DNA from: Andreprevotia sp. IGB-42
Lineage (GTDB): Bacteria > Pseudomonadota > Gammaproteobacteria > Burkholderiales > Chitinibacteraceae
Length of the DNA: 64,000 nucleotides
Assembly (NCBI RefSeq): GCF_009848685.1
Contig: NZ_WXTX01000008.1
Location: forward strand, 158,939 to 222,938
Direction: 5' to 3'
Numbering within the stretch: the first letter of the stretch is position 1; each line of letters opens with the position of its first letter. The notes under the pieces were generated by a model, which did no database searches, was not told where the DNA came from, and worked only from the letters and a program-made list of their open reading frames with translations. The position numbers and the translations under genes were made by a program. Shown here piece by piece: positions 54,103 to 64,000 of this stretch.

Positions 54103-55260
54103 ATGCAGCACGCTTTCAAACCACTGTTGATCCGCGGGCGTTCGCTGCTGCCAGTGGTGCAAGGCGGCATGGGTGTGGGTATCTCCGCACACCGGCTGGC
54201 TGGCAGCGTTGCCGCGCTGGGCGCGGTAGGAACCATCGCCTCCATCGATTTGCGCCATCACCATGCAGACCTGCTGGCGCGCTCCAGGGCCAGCCGCGAT
54301 CAGGCGGAGCTGGATGCACTCAATTTCGAGGCACTGCACCGCGAGATTGTTGCTGCAAAGCAACAAGCGGGGGACCGGGGCATGGTGGCAGTCAATGTGA
54401 TGCGCGCGGTCGAGGCGTATACCGGCTACGTGCGCCAGGCCTGCCGCTCCAGCGCGGATGCCATCGTGATGGGCGCCGGCCTGCCGCTGGATCTGCCCGA
54501 GCTGACCGCCGATTACCCGGATGTGGCGCTAATCCCCATCCTGTCCGATGCACGCGGTATCGCCTTGTTGTTGAAAAAATGGCTACGCAAGGGTCGGGTG
54601 CCAGATGCCATCGTGATCGAGCACCCGCGCTATGCGGGCGGGCATCTGGGCGCGGCCAGCGTGGCGGCGCTGGACGATGCGCGTTTCGATTTCGCCCAAG
54701 TACTGGAGCAGACGCATGCGCTGTTTGCCGAGCTAGCCATTGCGCCGGTGCCGCTGATCGTTGCCGGTGGCATCCATAGCCACGAGCAGGTGGCGCACTG
54801 GCTGGCACACGGCGCCAGCGCGGTACAACTGGGTACGGCATTCGCGGTGAGTGAGGAAGGCGATGCACACCCGGCCTTCAAGGCGGTGCTGGCCGGTGCG
54901 CAAGCGGAAGACACGGTGGAGTTCATCAGCGTGGCCGGCTTGCCGGCACGCGCCGTGATTACCCCATGGCTGAAGAACTATCTGCAGCGCGAAGCCCGTT
55001 TACAGGGCAATGCCAAGGCAGATCCGGCGCGCTGCACGCAGGCGCTCAATTGCCTGGCGCAATGCGGGCTGCGTGACGGCAACGCCAGGGTGGGTCAGTT
55101 CTGCATCGATCTCAAGCTGGCAGCGGCATTGCGTGGCGAGGTCGGCAAGGGGCTGTTTTTCCGCGGCGCTTCCGTGCTGCCATTCGGCAACGCCATCCGC
55201 CCGGTGCGTGAGCTGATCGATTACCTGTTGAGCGGGCGCATGCCGCAATTGGCGGGCTGA
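54103..55260 (+). CDS. Nitronate monooxygenase / NAD(P)H-dependent flavin oxidoreductase family protein
   Basis: A 385-residue FMN TIM-barrel protein (NMO/2-nitropropane dioxygenase family). Blocks include LPVVQGGMGVGISAHRLAG, MVAVNVMRAV, ADAIVMGAGLPLDLPEL, EHPRYAGGHLG, LIVAGGIHSHEQV and AVQLGTAFAVSEEG. The last 65 residues carry several Cys (CTQALNCLAQCGL and VGQFC) not needed for FMN, which might bind a metal or form a redox site. ATG at 54103 follows CGGAG. The substrate is not known; many members are quinone or enoyl reductases. Confidence 0.87.
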   Translation: MQHAFKPLLIRGRSLLPVVQGGMGVGISAHRLAGSVAALGAVGTIASIDLRHHHADLLARSRASRDQAELDALNFEALHREIVAAKQQAGDRGMVAVNVMRAVEAYTGYVRQACRSSADAIVMGAGLPLDLPELTADYPDVALIPILSDARGIALLLKKWLRKGRVPDAIVIEHPRYAGGHLGAASVAALDDARFDFAQVLEQTHALFAELAIAPVPLIVAGGIHSHEQVAHWLAHGASAVQLGTAFAVSEEGDAHPAFKAVLAGAQAEDTVEFISVAGLPARAVITPWLKNYLQREARLQGNAKADPARCTQALNCLAQCGLRDGNARVGQFCIDLKLAAALRGEVGKGLFFRGASVLPFGNAIRPVRELIDYLLSGRMPQLAG

Positions 55261-55352
55261 TCCGGCGTCAACAGCCGCGCCCGCTGGCGCTGCCCGGCAG
55301 CCATGTTTGGCCACAGTGCACTACGCGTTGCCGGAACGGGTAAAGTGCTCGC

Positions 55353-55874
55353 ATGGGCACTGATTTCTTCAAGCCGGCTGCTGCCGGTTTCGAATCCCCG
55401 CTGGAACTGTTGCTGGCCTGCCATGAGCGCATCCGCCGGTTTGCCGGGCTGCTCGTCAGGCTGGGGCCGCATCTGGCCTTGCATGGCAGCGACGCGCAGG
55501 CGCAAGAAGCCGCGCGCAGCGTGCTGCGTTACTTCGATGTGGCCGCACCACTGCACCACCAGGATGAAGACGATGATCTGTTCCCCGCGCTGCAACGGCG
55601 GGGGGACGCGGCACTGCGCAGCGTGCTGGTCATGCTGGCGCTCGAACATGATGCGCTATCCATCGGCTGGCAGCAGCTCAGGCCGTGTGTGATGGCTGTC
55701 GCTGCTGGTGATCCTGCTGTTTGGCCGGACGGGCAAGCGGCTGCTTTTGCCCGGTGCTACTGCCGGCATGTGGATCAGGAAGAAACTTCTGTGTATCCAT
55801 TAGCGCCACTTCTGCTCGATCAGGCTACATTGGATGTACTGGGCGCGTGCATGGCGCGCCGTCGCCACGGTTGA
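55353..55874 (+). CDS. Hemerythrin HHE domain protein
   Basis: A 173-residue four-helix protein with the HHE pattern: HERIRRF, HHQDEDDDLFP, LEHDAL and HVDQEETSVYP supply His and acidic ligands for a di-iron site. It may sense or store O2, NO or iron. It lies 92 bases after the NMO gene, probably in a separate or weakly linked transcript. Confidence 0.85.
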   Translation: MGTDFFKPAAAGFESPLELLLACHERIRRFAGLLVRLGPHLALHGSDAQAQEAARSVLRYFDVAAPLHHQDEDDDLFPALQRRGDAALRSVLVMLALEHDALSIGWQQLRPCVMAVAAGDPAVWPDGQAAAFARCYCRHVDQEETSVYPLAPLLLDQATLDVLGACMARRRHG

Positions 55875-56107
55875 TGTCCAGCCGTTTTTACAAAAAATCT
55901 TGCGAATTTTGAAAGCATTTCCGGAGCAATTTGGTTATGCTGTGCGTTTTGCGCCATCTATGGTGCAAGTGGCGTCAGTATTGGGTATGCATCATGCATT
56001 TACCATGATGCACACAGATTCGATACAGCAATCACCTTACGATTTGTGCCAGCCGAATTCGCCGTTTATGCTCAAGTTCAAAGTTTAATAATATATCGCC
56101 CACTATC

Positions 56108-58555
56108 GTGTTATCGCATCTGGCCAGCCGCTTTCAGTTGTTCTACCAAGCCAACAGACTGGCCTGGCGTCTGGTTGCGGCCGTCGTTGGCGTGAGTTTC
56201 ATCGTGACGCTGTCGTTGACGGCGTTCCTGGTGCGCCAGGAATACCAGCGCAGCCTGACGCAGATCAGCACGGATCTGGATACGCTGGCGCGCAGTGTCA
56301 CCCCGCAACTGGGGTCCAACCTGTGGCTGGTCAATACCGAAGCGGTACGCACCCAGCTCAATTCGCTGCTGCAGACCAAGGCCGTCAACTGGGTGGAGCT
56401 GATCGAGCCCGATGGTTCGCACTATTCGGTGGGCGCGCTGAGCGGCGACCCGAAAAATGCCATCACCAAGACGTTCCCGGTCAATTACATGCATCCGCTG
56501 ACCGGCAAGGCGGTGCGGCTGGGTGAACTGCGACTGGTGAACACGCTCGATGGCCTTGAATCACAGCTCTATACGCAGGTCACGCGCATGCTGCTGTTGC
56601 TGGGCTCGGGCATGGCAGCATCCGCATTGTGTTTCCTTTGGCTGTATCACCGGCTGATTGCCCGCCATCTCAGCCACATTGCCGATTACACGCGTGGTTT
56701 CAACTATGAGCGCCTATCCGCACCGCTGGATCTGGCGCGCGGTGATTCCGGCCAGGACGAACTGCAGGTACTGACCGATGCGTTCAATGCCATGCGCCTC
56801 AACCTGCAGAAAGGCATCGATGAGAAGGATGCCGCGCAGCGTGAGTTGTTTCAGGAAAAAGAACTGGCCGAAGTCACGCTGATTTCGGTGGCCGATGCCA
56901 TCGTTACCACCACCGCCTCCGGGCATATTAAGCTGCTGAACCCGGCGGCGGAACGATTGATCGGCTGGAGCTTTGCCGAGGCCAAGGGCCTGCCGATCGG
57001 CGAGGTGGTGATCACCCAGGCGGATTCGGACGGCCCGCGCCTGTCACGTCTGCTGCAGATTGCGCAAACCGCCGGCAAGCGCCAGCAGCGCGAGAAAGCC
57101 ACGCTGATCAGCCGCAGTGGCGAGCGTTTCATGGTGGAAATCGCCATCGCGCCCATCAGCGATTGGGACGGCAACCGCATCGGCTACGTGGTGGCATTGC
57201 ATGATATCAGTGCGGCCGAAGCGCTGACCGCGCGGCTGGCTTATCAGGCCACGCACGACGAGCTGACCGGCCTGACCAACCGCCGCGGCTTCATGAGCGC
57301 ACTGGTGCAGGCCAATGATGCGGTGAAGCAGAGCGGTGCACGCCGCATGCTGATGCAGCTGGATCTGGATCAGTTCAAGCTCGTCAACGATACCTGCGGC
57401 CACCAGGCTGGCGACGAACTGCTGCGTCAGCTGGCGCGGCTGCTGATCGACATGCTGCCGGAAAATGCACTGGTAGGCCGTCTGGGTGGCGATGAATTCG
57501 GTGTGCTGTTGGCGGATCTGGACGAGGCCGAAGCCCAGGTGGTGGCGATGCAGATGCTGGTGTCGCTGGAACAATACCGCTTCGTGTGGCAAGACCGGCC
57601 GTTTACCGTTACCGGCAGCCTGGGCCTGGTGCGCATGGATCAGGAATGCGCGACGCCGCAAGAAGCGATGAGCCGCGCCGACGTGGCGTGCTTTGCCGCC
57701 AAGGATGCCGGCCGCAACCGTTTTGCCTGGTATCGCGGCGGCGAGGAAGACCTGCAGGGCCGCCACAACGAGTTGCAGCTGCTGGCCACCTTGCGCCAGG
57801 CCGCCGAGACCAACCGCTTCAAGTTGCATTACCAGCCCATCGTGCCGACACTGGGGCCGCACCAGGTGCCGCATTACGAAGTGCTGCTGCGGCTGGAAGA
57901 CGAGCAGGGCCGGCTGATTTCGCCGGGGGCGTTCATCCCTGCGGCAGAGCGCTACGACATGATGGCCACCATCGACCGCTGGGTGGTTTCGCACGTGCTG
58001 GATGAATTGTCGCTGCGCCAGTCGCGCGGTGAAGTATTGCCCGAGCTGTCGATCAACCTGTCGGGCAAATCGCTGAACCGCCAGACGCTGGCCTTCGTGC
58101 TGGAACAGCTGGAAGAAAAGCCGCTGCCATCCGACCGCATCTGTTTTGAAATCACCGAAACCAGTGCCATTGCCAATATCAAGGAATCGGCATTGTTCAT
58201 CGAGGCATTGCGCGCACGTGGCTGCCGCTTTGCGCTGGATGACTTCGGCAGCGGCTTCTCGTCGTTCACCTATCTGAAGAGCCTGCCGGTGGACTACCTG
58301 AAAATCGACGGCAGCCTGATCCGCGACGTTGCCGAAGATGATGTCAGCCGGCAGATGGTACTGGCGGTCAACCGCATCGCCCACGCCATGGGCCGCAAGA
58401 CCATAGCCGAATACGTGGAAAACGCCGCCATCGTCACCGTGCTGCAGGAAATCGGCGTGGATTACCTGCAGGGCTACCATATCGGCCGGCCGGAACCGGC
58501 ATTCGATCACGTGATGCAGGCGGACGTGGCCGAGTTCAAACTGAGCGGTGACTGA
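56108..58555 (+). CDS. Membrane PAS-GGDEF-EAL cyclic-di-GMP protein
   Basis: An 815-residue regulator of cyclic-di-GMP. It has TM1 (about 18-38), a periplasmic sensor of about 120 residues, TM2 (about 157-178), HAMP, a PAS domain (about 255-370), GGDEF (about 380-545, LGGDEFGVLLADLD intact) and EAL (about 560-805). The EAL signature reads EVLLRLED, and catalytic acidic blocks (NLSGKS, FEITETS, DDFGSGFSSFTYLKSLPVD) are kept, so phosphodiesterase activity is probable and both activities are possible. An upstream in-frame stop leaves GTG at 56108 as the first start, but no ribosome site is visible. The AT-rich 230 bp before it hold no gene. Confidence 0.9.
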   Translation: MLSHLASRFQLFYQANRLAWRLVAAVVGVSFIVTLSLTAFLVRQEYQRSLTQISTDLDTLARSVTPQLGSNLWLVNTEAVRTQLNSLLQTKAVNWVELIEPDGSHYSVGALSGDPKNAITKTFPVNYMHPLTGKAVRLGELRLVNTLDGLESQLYTQVTRMLLLLGSGMAASALCFLWLYHRLIARHLSHIADYTRGFNYERLSAPLDLARGDSGQDELQVLTDAFNAMRLNLQKGIDEKDAAQRELFQEKELAEVTLISVADAIVTTTASGHIKLLNPAAERLIGWSFAEAKGLPIGEVVITQADSDGPRLSRLLQIAQTAGKRQQREKATLISRSGERFMVEIAIAPISDWDGNRIGYVVALHDISAAEALTARLAYQATHDELTGLTNRRGFMSALVQANDAVKQSGARRMLMQLDLDQFKLVNDTCGHQAGDELLRQLARLLIDMLPENALVGRLGGDEFGVLLADLDEAEAQVVAMQMLVSLEQYRFVWQDRPFTVTGSLGLVRMDQECATPQEAMSRADVACFAAKDAGRNRFAWYRGGEEDLQGRHNELQLLATLRQAAETNRFKLHYQPIVPTLGPHQVPHYEVLLRLEDEQGRLISPGAFIPAAERYDMMATIDRWVVSHVLDELSLRQSRGEVLPELSINLSGKSLNRQTLAFVLEQLEEKPLPSDRICFEITETSAIANIKESALFIEALRARGCRFALDDFGSGFSSFTYLKSLPVDYLKIDGSLIRDVAEDDVSRQMVLAVNRIAHAMGRKTIAEYVENAAIVTVLQEIGVDYLQGYHIGRPEPAFDHVMQADVAEFKLSGD

Positions 58556-58595
58556 GCGCTAGCAGCAGGCGCGCTGTACAGGCCACCCAGATGAC

Positions 58596-58617
58596 AACGG
58601 CCGCAATTGCGGCCGTT
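58596..58617. terminator. Hairpin terminator between convergent genes
   Basis: A perfect 22-bp palindrome AACGGCCGCAA and complement lies between the GGDEF-EAL gene and the solute-binding protein gene. Confidence 0.75.
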
Positions 58618-58642
58618 ATTGCATCCGGTGCGCGGCCCCGGG

Positions 58643-59527
58643 TCAGTTCAGCCGGTTCCAGTTGGCGGTACGGGTATTGAAGAAACCCGATTCCTTGTAC
58701 GCGCGTTCGATCACGCCGCGCTCGCGCAGGATGGACAAGCCTTTCTCCAGTGCCAGCGCTGCTTCCTTGCCTGCGGGGGCGAGCTTGCTCACGAACAGGT
58801 GCCGGCTGCCCTGCAGGCCGACCTTCACGTTGGGGATGGGGACGAACTTGTGACCACCCGCTTCCAGCGACATGTCCGGTGTGGGCTGGAACGGCGCCAG
58901 CAACACGTCGGCGCGGTGCTTCACCACCATGCCCACCATCGAATCCCAGCTTTGCGTTTTCAGTACCTGGCCAAATTTCAGGCTATCGAGCGTGGTGACA
59001 TCCGGTTTCCAGCTTTCTGCCACCACGGCGGTCAGCTGCTGCACCTGCGCCAGCGTGCGTGCGGCAATTGCCTTGCTGTTGTCCGGCGTGGTGTAAAGCC
59101 CTGCCTCGAATTCACCCTGGCGGATCAGTGGCGGGCTGATGAATACCTTGTCCTCGATCGGCTTCAGATCGACCAGCCAGGCGGTATTGCCACCGATGGT
59201 GGCATTACCGGAAAGGATTTCCTTCAGATAACGGCTGTAGGAGTCGCTGCTGTTATCCACCTTGACGAGCTTCACCTGGCGTTTGAGTCCGCCCAGCGCC
59301 AGCGCCTGTTGTACCAGCACCAGCTCGGCCACATCGCGGCGCGCACCTTCGCCGTCAAAGCGGGTCAGCGTGAGCGGATCGCGCTTGCCGATGAACTGCA
59401 GATAATCGTTATAGACATCCTGCTGGGTGAGAATGGTGATTGCTTCGTCGGTGGCAAATGCTGCCGGAGACAGCAGGCCTGCTGCCAGCACCGCCAGTAT
59501 CGCGCGACGGGTCATCGGGACGTTCAT
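58643..59527 (-). CDS. Periplasmic solute-binding protein, family 3-like (orphan)
   Basis: A 294-residue exported protein with signal peptide (TRRAILAVLAAGLLSPAAFA). The type II periplasmic binding-protein fold includes VYNDYLQFIGKRDPLTLTRF, SRYLKEILSGNATIGG and VFISPPLIRQGEFEAGLY, and it has the C-terminal ILRERGVIERAYKESG typical of family 3. There is no permease or ATPase nearby, so it is an orphan that may feed a distant transporter or act as a sensor partner. ATG at 59527 follows GGAGGAG. Confidence 0.82.
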   Translation of the reverse strand: MNVPMTRRAILAVLAAGLLSPAAFATDEAITILTQQDVYNDYLQFIGKRDPLTLTRFDGEGARRDVAELVLVQQALALGGLKRQVKLVKVDNSSDSYSRYLKEILSGNATIGGNTAWLVDLKPIEDKVFISPPLIRQGEFEAGLYTTPDNSKAIAARTLAQVQQLTAVVAESWKPDVTTLDSLKFGQVLKTQSWDSMVGMVVKHRADVLLAPFQPTPDMSLEAGGHKFVPIPNVKVGLQGSRHLFVSKLAPAGKEAALALEKGLSILRERGVIERAYKESGFFNTRTANWNRLN

Positions 59528-59696
59528 CGGGATCTCCTCCATGCATCTTGTTTTTGGACTTCAGCCCTTATCATGGCAAGGCTTACAGTGCGAGGCAATC
59601 GTTACCTTACGGTTTTTCACACCATTCGTCATTCCGGGCCACATCAGCGGTGCGGGCGAATAGTTTTACCCTATTGCCCGGATGAAGTTTCCCGAT

Positions 59697-59725
59697 TTGA
59701 CGCTTTGCAGCACCGCGGCTATCTT
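59697..59725 (+). promoter_or_regulatory. Promoter of the peroxiredoxin gene
   Basis: TTGACG (59697-59702), 17-bp spacer and TATCTT (59720-59725), 45 bases before the ATG. Confidence 0.65.
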
Positions 59726-59770
59726 TTGTGAGCTCAGAATTGCCACCCAGATTCATCCAAGGAGAATCCC

Positions 59771-60373
<603 letters not shown>

Positions 60374-60398
60374 TACCGGTCGCGCTGCGATTGAATGG

Positions 60399-60427
60399 AA
60401 CCGCCGGCTTGCCGGCGGTTTTCTTTT
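60399..60427 (+). terminator. Intrinsic terminator of ahpC
   Basis: A 10-bp perfect stem AACCGCCGGC / GCCGGCGGTT with a 2-nt loop and TTCTTTT tail. Confidence 0.9.
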
Positions 60428-60556
60428 GCGCGGCTGATTTGTGGTGCCTGTCCGCCGGTTGGCTGTCCGGTCATGAAACGCAGCGGTTTCAGGCTCTTGG
60501 TGATCTATGCTGGCAAGGATGGCTGCACTGCGGCCACTGCAGATGCCGAGGCCGCC

Positions 60557-62170
60557 ATGACCATTTCCCGCAAGTTGATCATCTCCTACGCGCTGATGGT
60601 GCTGTTTGCCGCCATCATGGGCATTGTCGGGATCGTCGCGTTGTCCAGGCTGCACGAGGCCGCCGCGGGGGTGACCGGCAACGCCTTGCCCAGCGTGCAG
60701 AATTCGCTGTCCATGCGCGCGGATGTGCTCGATTTCCGCAACCGCGAAACGCAGTTGCTGGTGGCGAAGAACGCCGAGGAAATCCAGGAAACACTCAAGC
60801 GCCAGCAGCAGAATGTCGACGACCTTGCCAAACACGAGGGTGCGTATGCGGCGTTGATCAATTCGCCGGAAGAGCGCGCGCTGTTCGATGCGTACACCGC
60901 AGCCAAGGCACAGTACTTTGCCGCCAACCAGGCATTCCGCGCACTGGTGGAGGCCGGCAAGGGCGACGAGGCGCTCGCATACTTCCGTAGCGATGGCCGC
61001 AAGGCATTCCGCAACTATCTGCCGGCCATCGACAAGATCGTCGAGATGAATGCACAGGAGGCAGCCAACGGCAGCGAGGCTGCGCATGCGGCGTTCAGCA
61101 GCGGCCGTACGCACATGATCCTGTGGTCGGCATTGATCCTGCTGGCCAGCATCGGTCTCGCGTGCTGGCTGATTCCCGCCATCGTGCGGCCGCTGTCGCG
61201 CATGCAGGCCACCATTGTCGAGATCGGCAGTCACCTTGATTTCACCCGCCGCGTGGATGTGCGTGGCAAAGACGAAATCGGCCTGACCGTGGGCGCGTTC
61301 AACCAGCTGGTTGATTCGGTGCAGCAAGCGTTACGCGGCATCATCGGTGCATCCAGCGAGTTATCCACCTTGTCGTGCAACCTGGCCGTGTCGTCGGCGC
61401 GGGTATCGGATGATTCGGCGCGGCAAAGTGAGGCATCCAGCGCCATGGCGGCGGCGGTAGAACAATTGACCACCAGCATCGCGCAGGTATCCGACAGTGC
61501 CAGCGAGGCACTGAAGATTTCCGGAGAGGCCGATCAGCACGCGCAGCACGGTGGCCGGGTGATCCAGGATGCGGTGACAGAAATGGCATCGATTGCCGGC
61601 ACCATCCACGACGTTGCCGCCACCATAGAGCGGCTGGGTGTGCAGTCGGACGAAATCACCAGCATCGTGCAGGTGATCCGCGATGTGGCCGACCAGACCA
61701 ATCTGCTGGCGCTCAATGCCGCCATCGAAGCGGCGCGTGCCGGCGAGCAGGGGCGCGGCTTCGCGGTAGTGGCGGACGAAGTGCGCAAGCTGGCGGAGCG
61801 TACCAGTGGCGCCACGCGGGAGATTACCGCCAAGATCGGCGCAATCCAGCAGGCATCGCGTGAAGCGGTCGGCGGCATGTCCGGCGCGGTGGCGCGTGTG
61901 AACCACGGCGTGGACCTGGCAGGCGAGGCCGGCAAATCGGTGTTGGAAATCACCAGCGGTGCACGGCGGGTGGAAACGGAAATCCACAGCATTGCCGATG
62001 CGCTCAAGGAGCAGAGCGAGGCCAGCCATTTGCTGGCGGGCAATGTCGAGAAAATATCGCAGATGTCGGAAGAAAACAGCCAGATCGCCGGCGAGACCAC
62101 CCATCTGGCCAAGGCGCTGCAAAACCTGGCCGATGGCATGCGCAGCACGGTAGGCCGCTTTGCTACCTGA
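60557..62170 (+). CDS. Methyl-accepting chemotaxis protein
   Basis: A 537-residue chemoreceptor: TM1 (about 7-29), a periplasmic four-helix-bundle sensor (about 30-185), TM2 (about 186-210), HAMP and the signalling domain with hairpin tip [20 protein letters not shown]. Its ligand is unknown. It ends STVGRFAT with no CheR pentapeptide. ATG at 60557 (MTISRKL) is preferred because a membrane helix starts right after it; upstream codons are open but do not look coding. Confidence 0.93.
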   Translation: MTISRKLIISYALMVLFAAIMGIVGIVALSRLHEAAAGVTGNALPSVQNSLSMRADVLDFRNRETQLLVAKNAEEIQETLKRQQQNVDDLAKHEGAYAALINSPEERALFDAYTAAKAQYFAANQAFRALVEAGKGDEALAYFRSDGRKAFRNYLPAIDKIVEMNAQEAANGSEAAHAAFSSGRTHMILWSALILLASIGLACWLIPAIVRPLSRMQATIVEIGSHLDFTRRVDVRGKDEIGLTVGAFNQLVDSVQQALRGIIGASSELSTLSCNLAVSSARVSDDSARQSEASSAMAAAVEQLTTSIAQVSDSASEALKISGEADQHAQHGGRVIQDAVTEMASIAGTIHDVAATIERLGVQSDEITSIVQVIRDVADQTNLLALNAAIEAARAGEQGRGFAVVADEVRKLAERTSGATREITAKIGAIQQASREAVGGMSGAVARVNHGVDLAGEAGKSVLEITSGARRVETEIHSIADALKEQSEASHLLAGNVEKISQMSEENSQIAGETTHLAKALQNLADGMRSTVGRFAT

Positions 62171-62279
62171 CCACGCTGCCTGCCGGGATCGTTGCTGCCG
62201 CGCTGCCCACGCAGGGCCGGCAGCAGCGCGGTGGGCGGCTGCGGCATAATGGGCGTCTTTCCATTCCGGCCGTTCCTTC

Positions 62280-63431
62280 ATGTCCCAGCACCAGATCATG
62301 CCGCCGCCCAGCGGCGTCAGCCCCGCCAACTGGTATCAGCAACTGGCCGGGCAACAGGGCTTCATTGCCGATGCGGCGCAGGCGGCGGCAATCGATCACC
62401 TTGAAGTGCTTTGGCAGCAACTAGTGGAGTTCAAGCGCAAGCGCAACCGCTGGTTCGGCCGCAGCCTGCTGCCGCAGCCGGAGCTGCCGCGCGGCTTGTG
62501 GCTATGGGGCGGTGTGGGGCGCGGCAAGAGCTTCCTGATGGATGCATTCTTTGCCGGGCTGCCCTACCTGCGCAAGAAGCGTCTGCATTTCCATCATTTC
62601 ATGCAGGAAATCCATGCCGACCTGCGCAAACAGGCTGGTAGCGACGATCCGCTGGCAAAAGTCGCCGAGAAATGGGCCAGATCGGTCCGTGTGCTGTGCT
62701 TCGATGAATTCCACGTTTCCGACATCGCCGATGCAATGATCCTGGGCCGCCTGATGGAGCAACTGTTTGCGCGCGGCGTGGTGCTGGTGGCCACCAGCAA
62801 CTACGCGCCGGATAACCTCTACCCCAATGGCCTGCAGCGCGAGAACTTCCTGCCGACCATTGCGCTGCTGAATGCAAAAATGGATGTGCTGACCGTGGAT
62901 GGCGGCCAGGATTACCGGCTGCGCACGCTGACGGCCGCGCGTACCTTCCTCACGCCGCTGGCGGTGGATCACAAGCCGGAACTCACGCGACTGTTCGACG
63001 CCATCGCTACCGGCAAGGACCTGTCGCGCTCGCTCCTGATCGAGGGGCGCAAGGTCAACGCGCTGCGGCATGCACCCGGCGTGGTGTGGTTCGAGTTTGC
63101 GGTGCTGTGCGGTGATGGCCGTGGCCAGGCCGATTACCTGGAACTGGCCCGCCGCTACCACACGGTGATCGTCACCGGCGTGCCACGGCTGACCGCGGCG
63201 CAATCGAATCTGGCGCGGCGTTTCACCTGGCTGGTGGATGTGTTCTACGACCACCGCGTGAAGCTGATCCTGACCGCCGATGCGCCGGCCGAGCAGCTGT
63301 ATACCGAAGGCCCGCAAGCGCAAGAGTTTTTCCGCACCGCCAGCCGCCTGACCGAGATGCAGTCGAAGGAATACCTGGCGCTGCCGCACCAGTCGATCGA
63401 CGATGCGATGGCCGGCGTGACGGAAACCTGA
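62280..63431 (+). CDS. zapE: Cell division protein ZapE, AFG1-like ATPase
   Basis: A 383-residue AAA-type P-loop ATPase with Walker A GGVGRGKS near residue 77, Walker B VLCFDEFHV and sensor region ATSNYAPDNLY. It is the ZapE/YhcM/AFG1 family, which binds FtsZ and helps division under low oxygen in E. coli. ATG at 62280 starts MSQHQIMPPPSG. The next gene follows after 52 bases. Confidence 0.95.
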   Translation: MSQHQIMPPPSGVSPANWYQQLAGQQGFIADAAQAAAIDHLEVLWQQLVEFKRKRNRWFGRSLLPQPELPRGLWLWGGVGRGKSFLMDAFFAGLPYLRKKRLHFHHFMQEIHADLRKQAGSDDPLAKVAEKWARSVRVLCFDEFHVSDIADAMILGRLMEQLFARGVVLVATSNYAPDNLYPNGLQRENFLPTIALLNAKMDVLTVDGGQDYRLRTLTAARTFLTPLAVDHKPELTRLFDAIATGKDLSRSLLIEGRKVNALRHAPGVVWFEFAVLCGDGRGQADYLELARRYHTVIVTGVPRLTAAQSNLARRFTWLVDVFYDHRVKLILTADAPAEQLYTEGPQAQEFFRTASRLTEMQSKEYLALPHQSIDDAMAGVTET

Positions 63432-63483
63432 TCGCCCGAAACCTGCCACCCCAACGTTCAACGCACTCATCACGGAGCCTCCC

Positions 63484-64000
63484 ATGCATGCGATAGACGT
63501 CACCACGCAGGGTCTGCAACTGGCCGAAGCGCCAACGCCGCAAGCGGGCCCCGGGCAATTGCTGGTGCAGGTGCGCGCTGCCGGCGTGAACCGCGCGGAC
63601 CTGATGCAGGCCGCAGGCAGCTACCCGCCTCCGGCGGGTGAATCGACCATCCTCGGGCTGGAGATCGCTGGCGAAGTGGTGGCAATCGGGCCCGGCGTCA
63701 GTGATTTTGCCGTCGGCGATGCGGTATTCGGTCTGGTCGGCGGTGGCGGCTACGCACAGTACTGCGTGCTGGATGCCGCATTGGCGATCAACAAGCCCGC
63801 CAGCCTGCCGTTCGCGCAGGCCGCCGCGCTGCCCGAGGCCTGGATGACCGCATGGTTCAATCTGGTCACGCTGGGGGCGCTACAGGCGGGACAGCGCGCG
63901 CTGATCCATGCGGGTGCCAGCGGCGTGGGTTCGGTGGCTATCCAGCTGGCCCATCATCTGGGCGCGCGGGTGGCCGCCACGGTGGGCAGTGCAGCCAAGG
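63484..64000 (+). CDS. NAD(P)H:quinone oxidoreductase, zinc-free MDR type (3' end cut)
   Basis: The first 172 codons of a medium-chain dehydrogenase/reductase. It shows the GroES-like fold (VRAAGVNRADLMQAAGSYP, GLEIAGEVVAIGPGV) and the start of the NADP-binding fold (LIHAGASGVGSVAIQLAHHL). The absence of zinc ligands and the motif GVNRADLMQ fit the quinone-oxidoreductase / PIG3 branch. GGAG lies 7 bases before the ATG. The window ends inside the gene. Confidence 0.9.
   Translation, partial: MHAIDVTTQGLQLAEAPTPQAGPGQLLVQVRAAGVNRADLMQAAGSYPPPAGESTILGLEIAGEVVAIGPGVSDFAVGDAVFGLVGGGGYAQYCVLDAALAINKPASLPFAQAAALPEAWMTAWFNLVTLGALQAGQRALIHAGASGVGSVAIQLAHHLGARVAATVGSAAK

Overview
The window is about 64 kb of GC-rich bacterial chromosome (roughly 60-65 % GC by eye). 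It is gene-dense and shows no insertion sequence, prophage, integrase or CRISPR array. Gene content points to a betaproteobacterium, most likely of the Neisseriales / Chitinibacteraceae type: a secreted GH18 chitinase with two chitin-binding modules, the ilvE / zinc-finger / waaF run, the rpsU-yqeY-dnaG-rpoD macromolecular-synthesis cluster, and many diffusible-signal and chemotaxis proteins. The taxonomic guess is inference; no 16S rRNA gene is present.

Layout. 1-3.2 kb: YbbA/YbbP-type ABC exporter. 3.3-4.8 kb: BCCT transporter. 5.0-7.3 kb: two divergent citrate-synthase-family genes, one fused to a helix-turn-helix, around an intergenic region rich in palindromes. 7.5-12 kb: AspT/YidE-type transporter, a long AT-rich intergenic region, and the chitinase. 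12-17 kb: PhyH-family oxygenase with divergent AraC regulator, a small membrane protein, and a DUF3300/DUF2950 secreted pair. 17-21 kb: aroA, waaF, CHCC zinc-finger protein, ilvE. 20.8-22.9 kb: AraC regulator and Fsr-like MFS exporter. 23 kb: tRNA-Gly, tRNA-Gly, tRNA-Cys operon. 23.5-25.9 kb: two NAD-synthesis genes (nadA and a NadM-Nudix fusion) separated by a hairpin-dense non-coding stretch. 26-35 kb: an eleven-gene secretion/pilus-like locus on the minus strand combining T2SS-type E, F, G and D parts with separate PilM/N/O/P-like proteins.

35-44 kb: sodB, a CobD/CbiB homologue, an FAH-family hydrolase, tsaD, then rpsU-yqeY-dnaG-rpoD and a CAU tRNA. 44-46 kb: an outer-membrane-type protein with a Pro/Thr linker and an Ig-like tail. 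45.8-51.3 kb: copper island, with copA-copZ-csoR on the minus strand and a small Cys/His/Met protein, a DUF411 protein and a Tat-exported multicopper oxidase on the plus strand. Two CsoR-type operators exactly 20 bp apart lie in the shared promoter. 51.4-62.2 kb: signalling region with a chemoreceptor fused to a full solute-binding protein, a nitronate-monooxygenase homologue, a hemerythrin-like protein, a PAS-GGDEF-EAL protein, an orphan solute-binding protein, ahpC and a conventional chemoreceptor. 62.3-64 kb: zapE and the start of a quinone-oxidoreductase gene cut by the window end.

The most unusual item is the chemoreceptor/solute-binding-protein fusion at 51435-53765: the binding protein follows the signalling domain and is predicted to be cytoplasmic. 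Next are the HTH-citrate synthase pair and the hybrid secretion locus. Functions are assigned by reading motifs; no database search was run.
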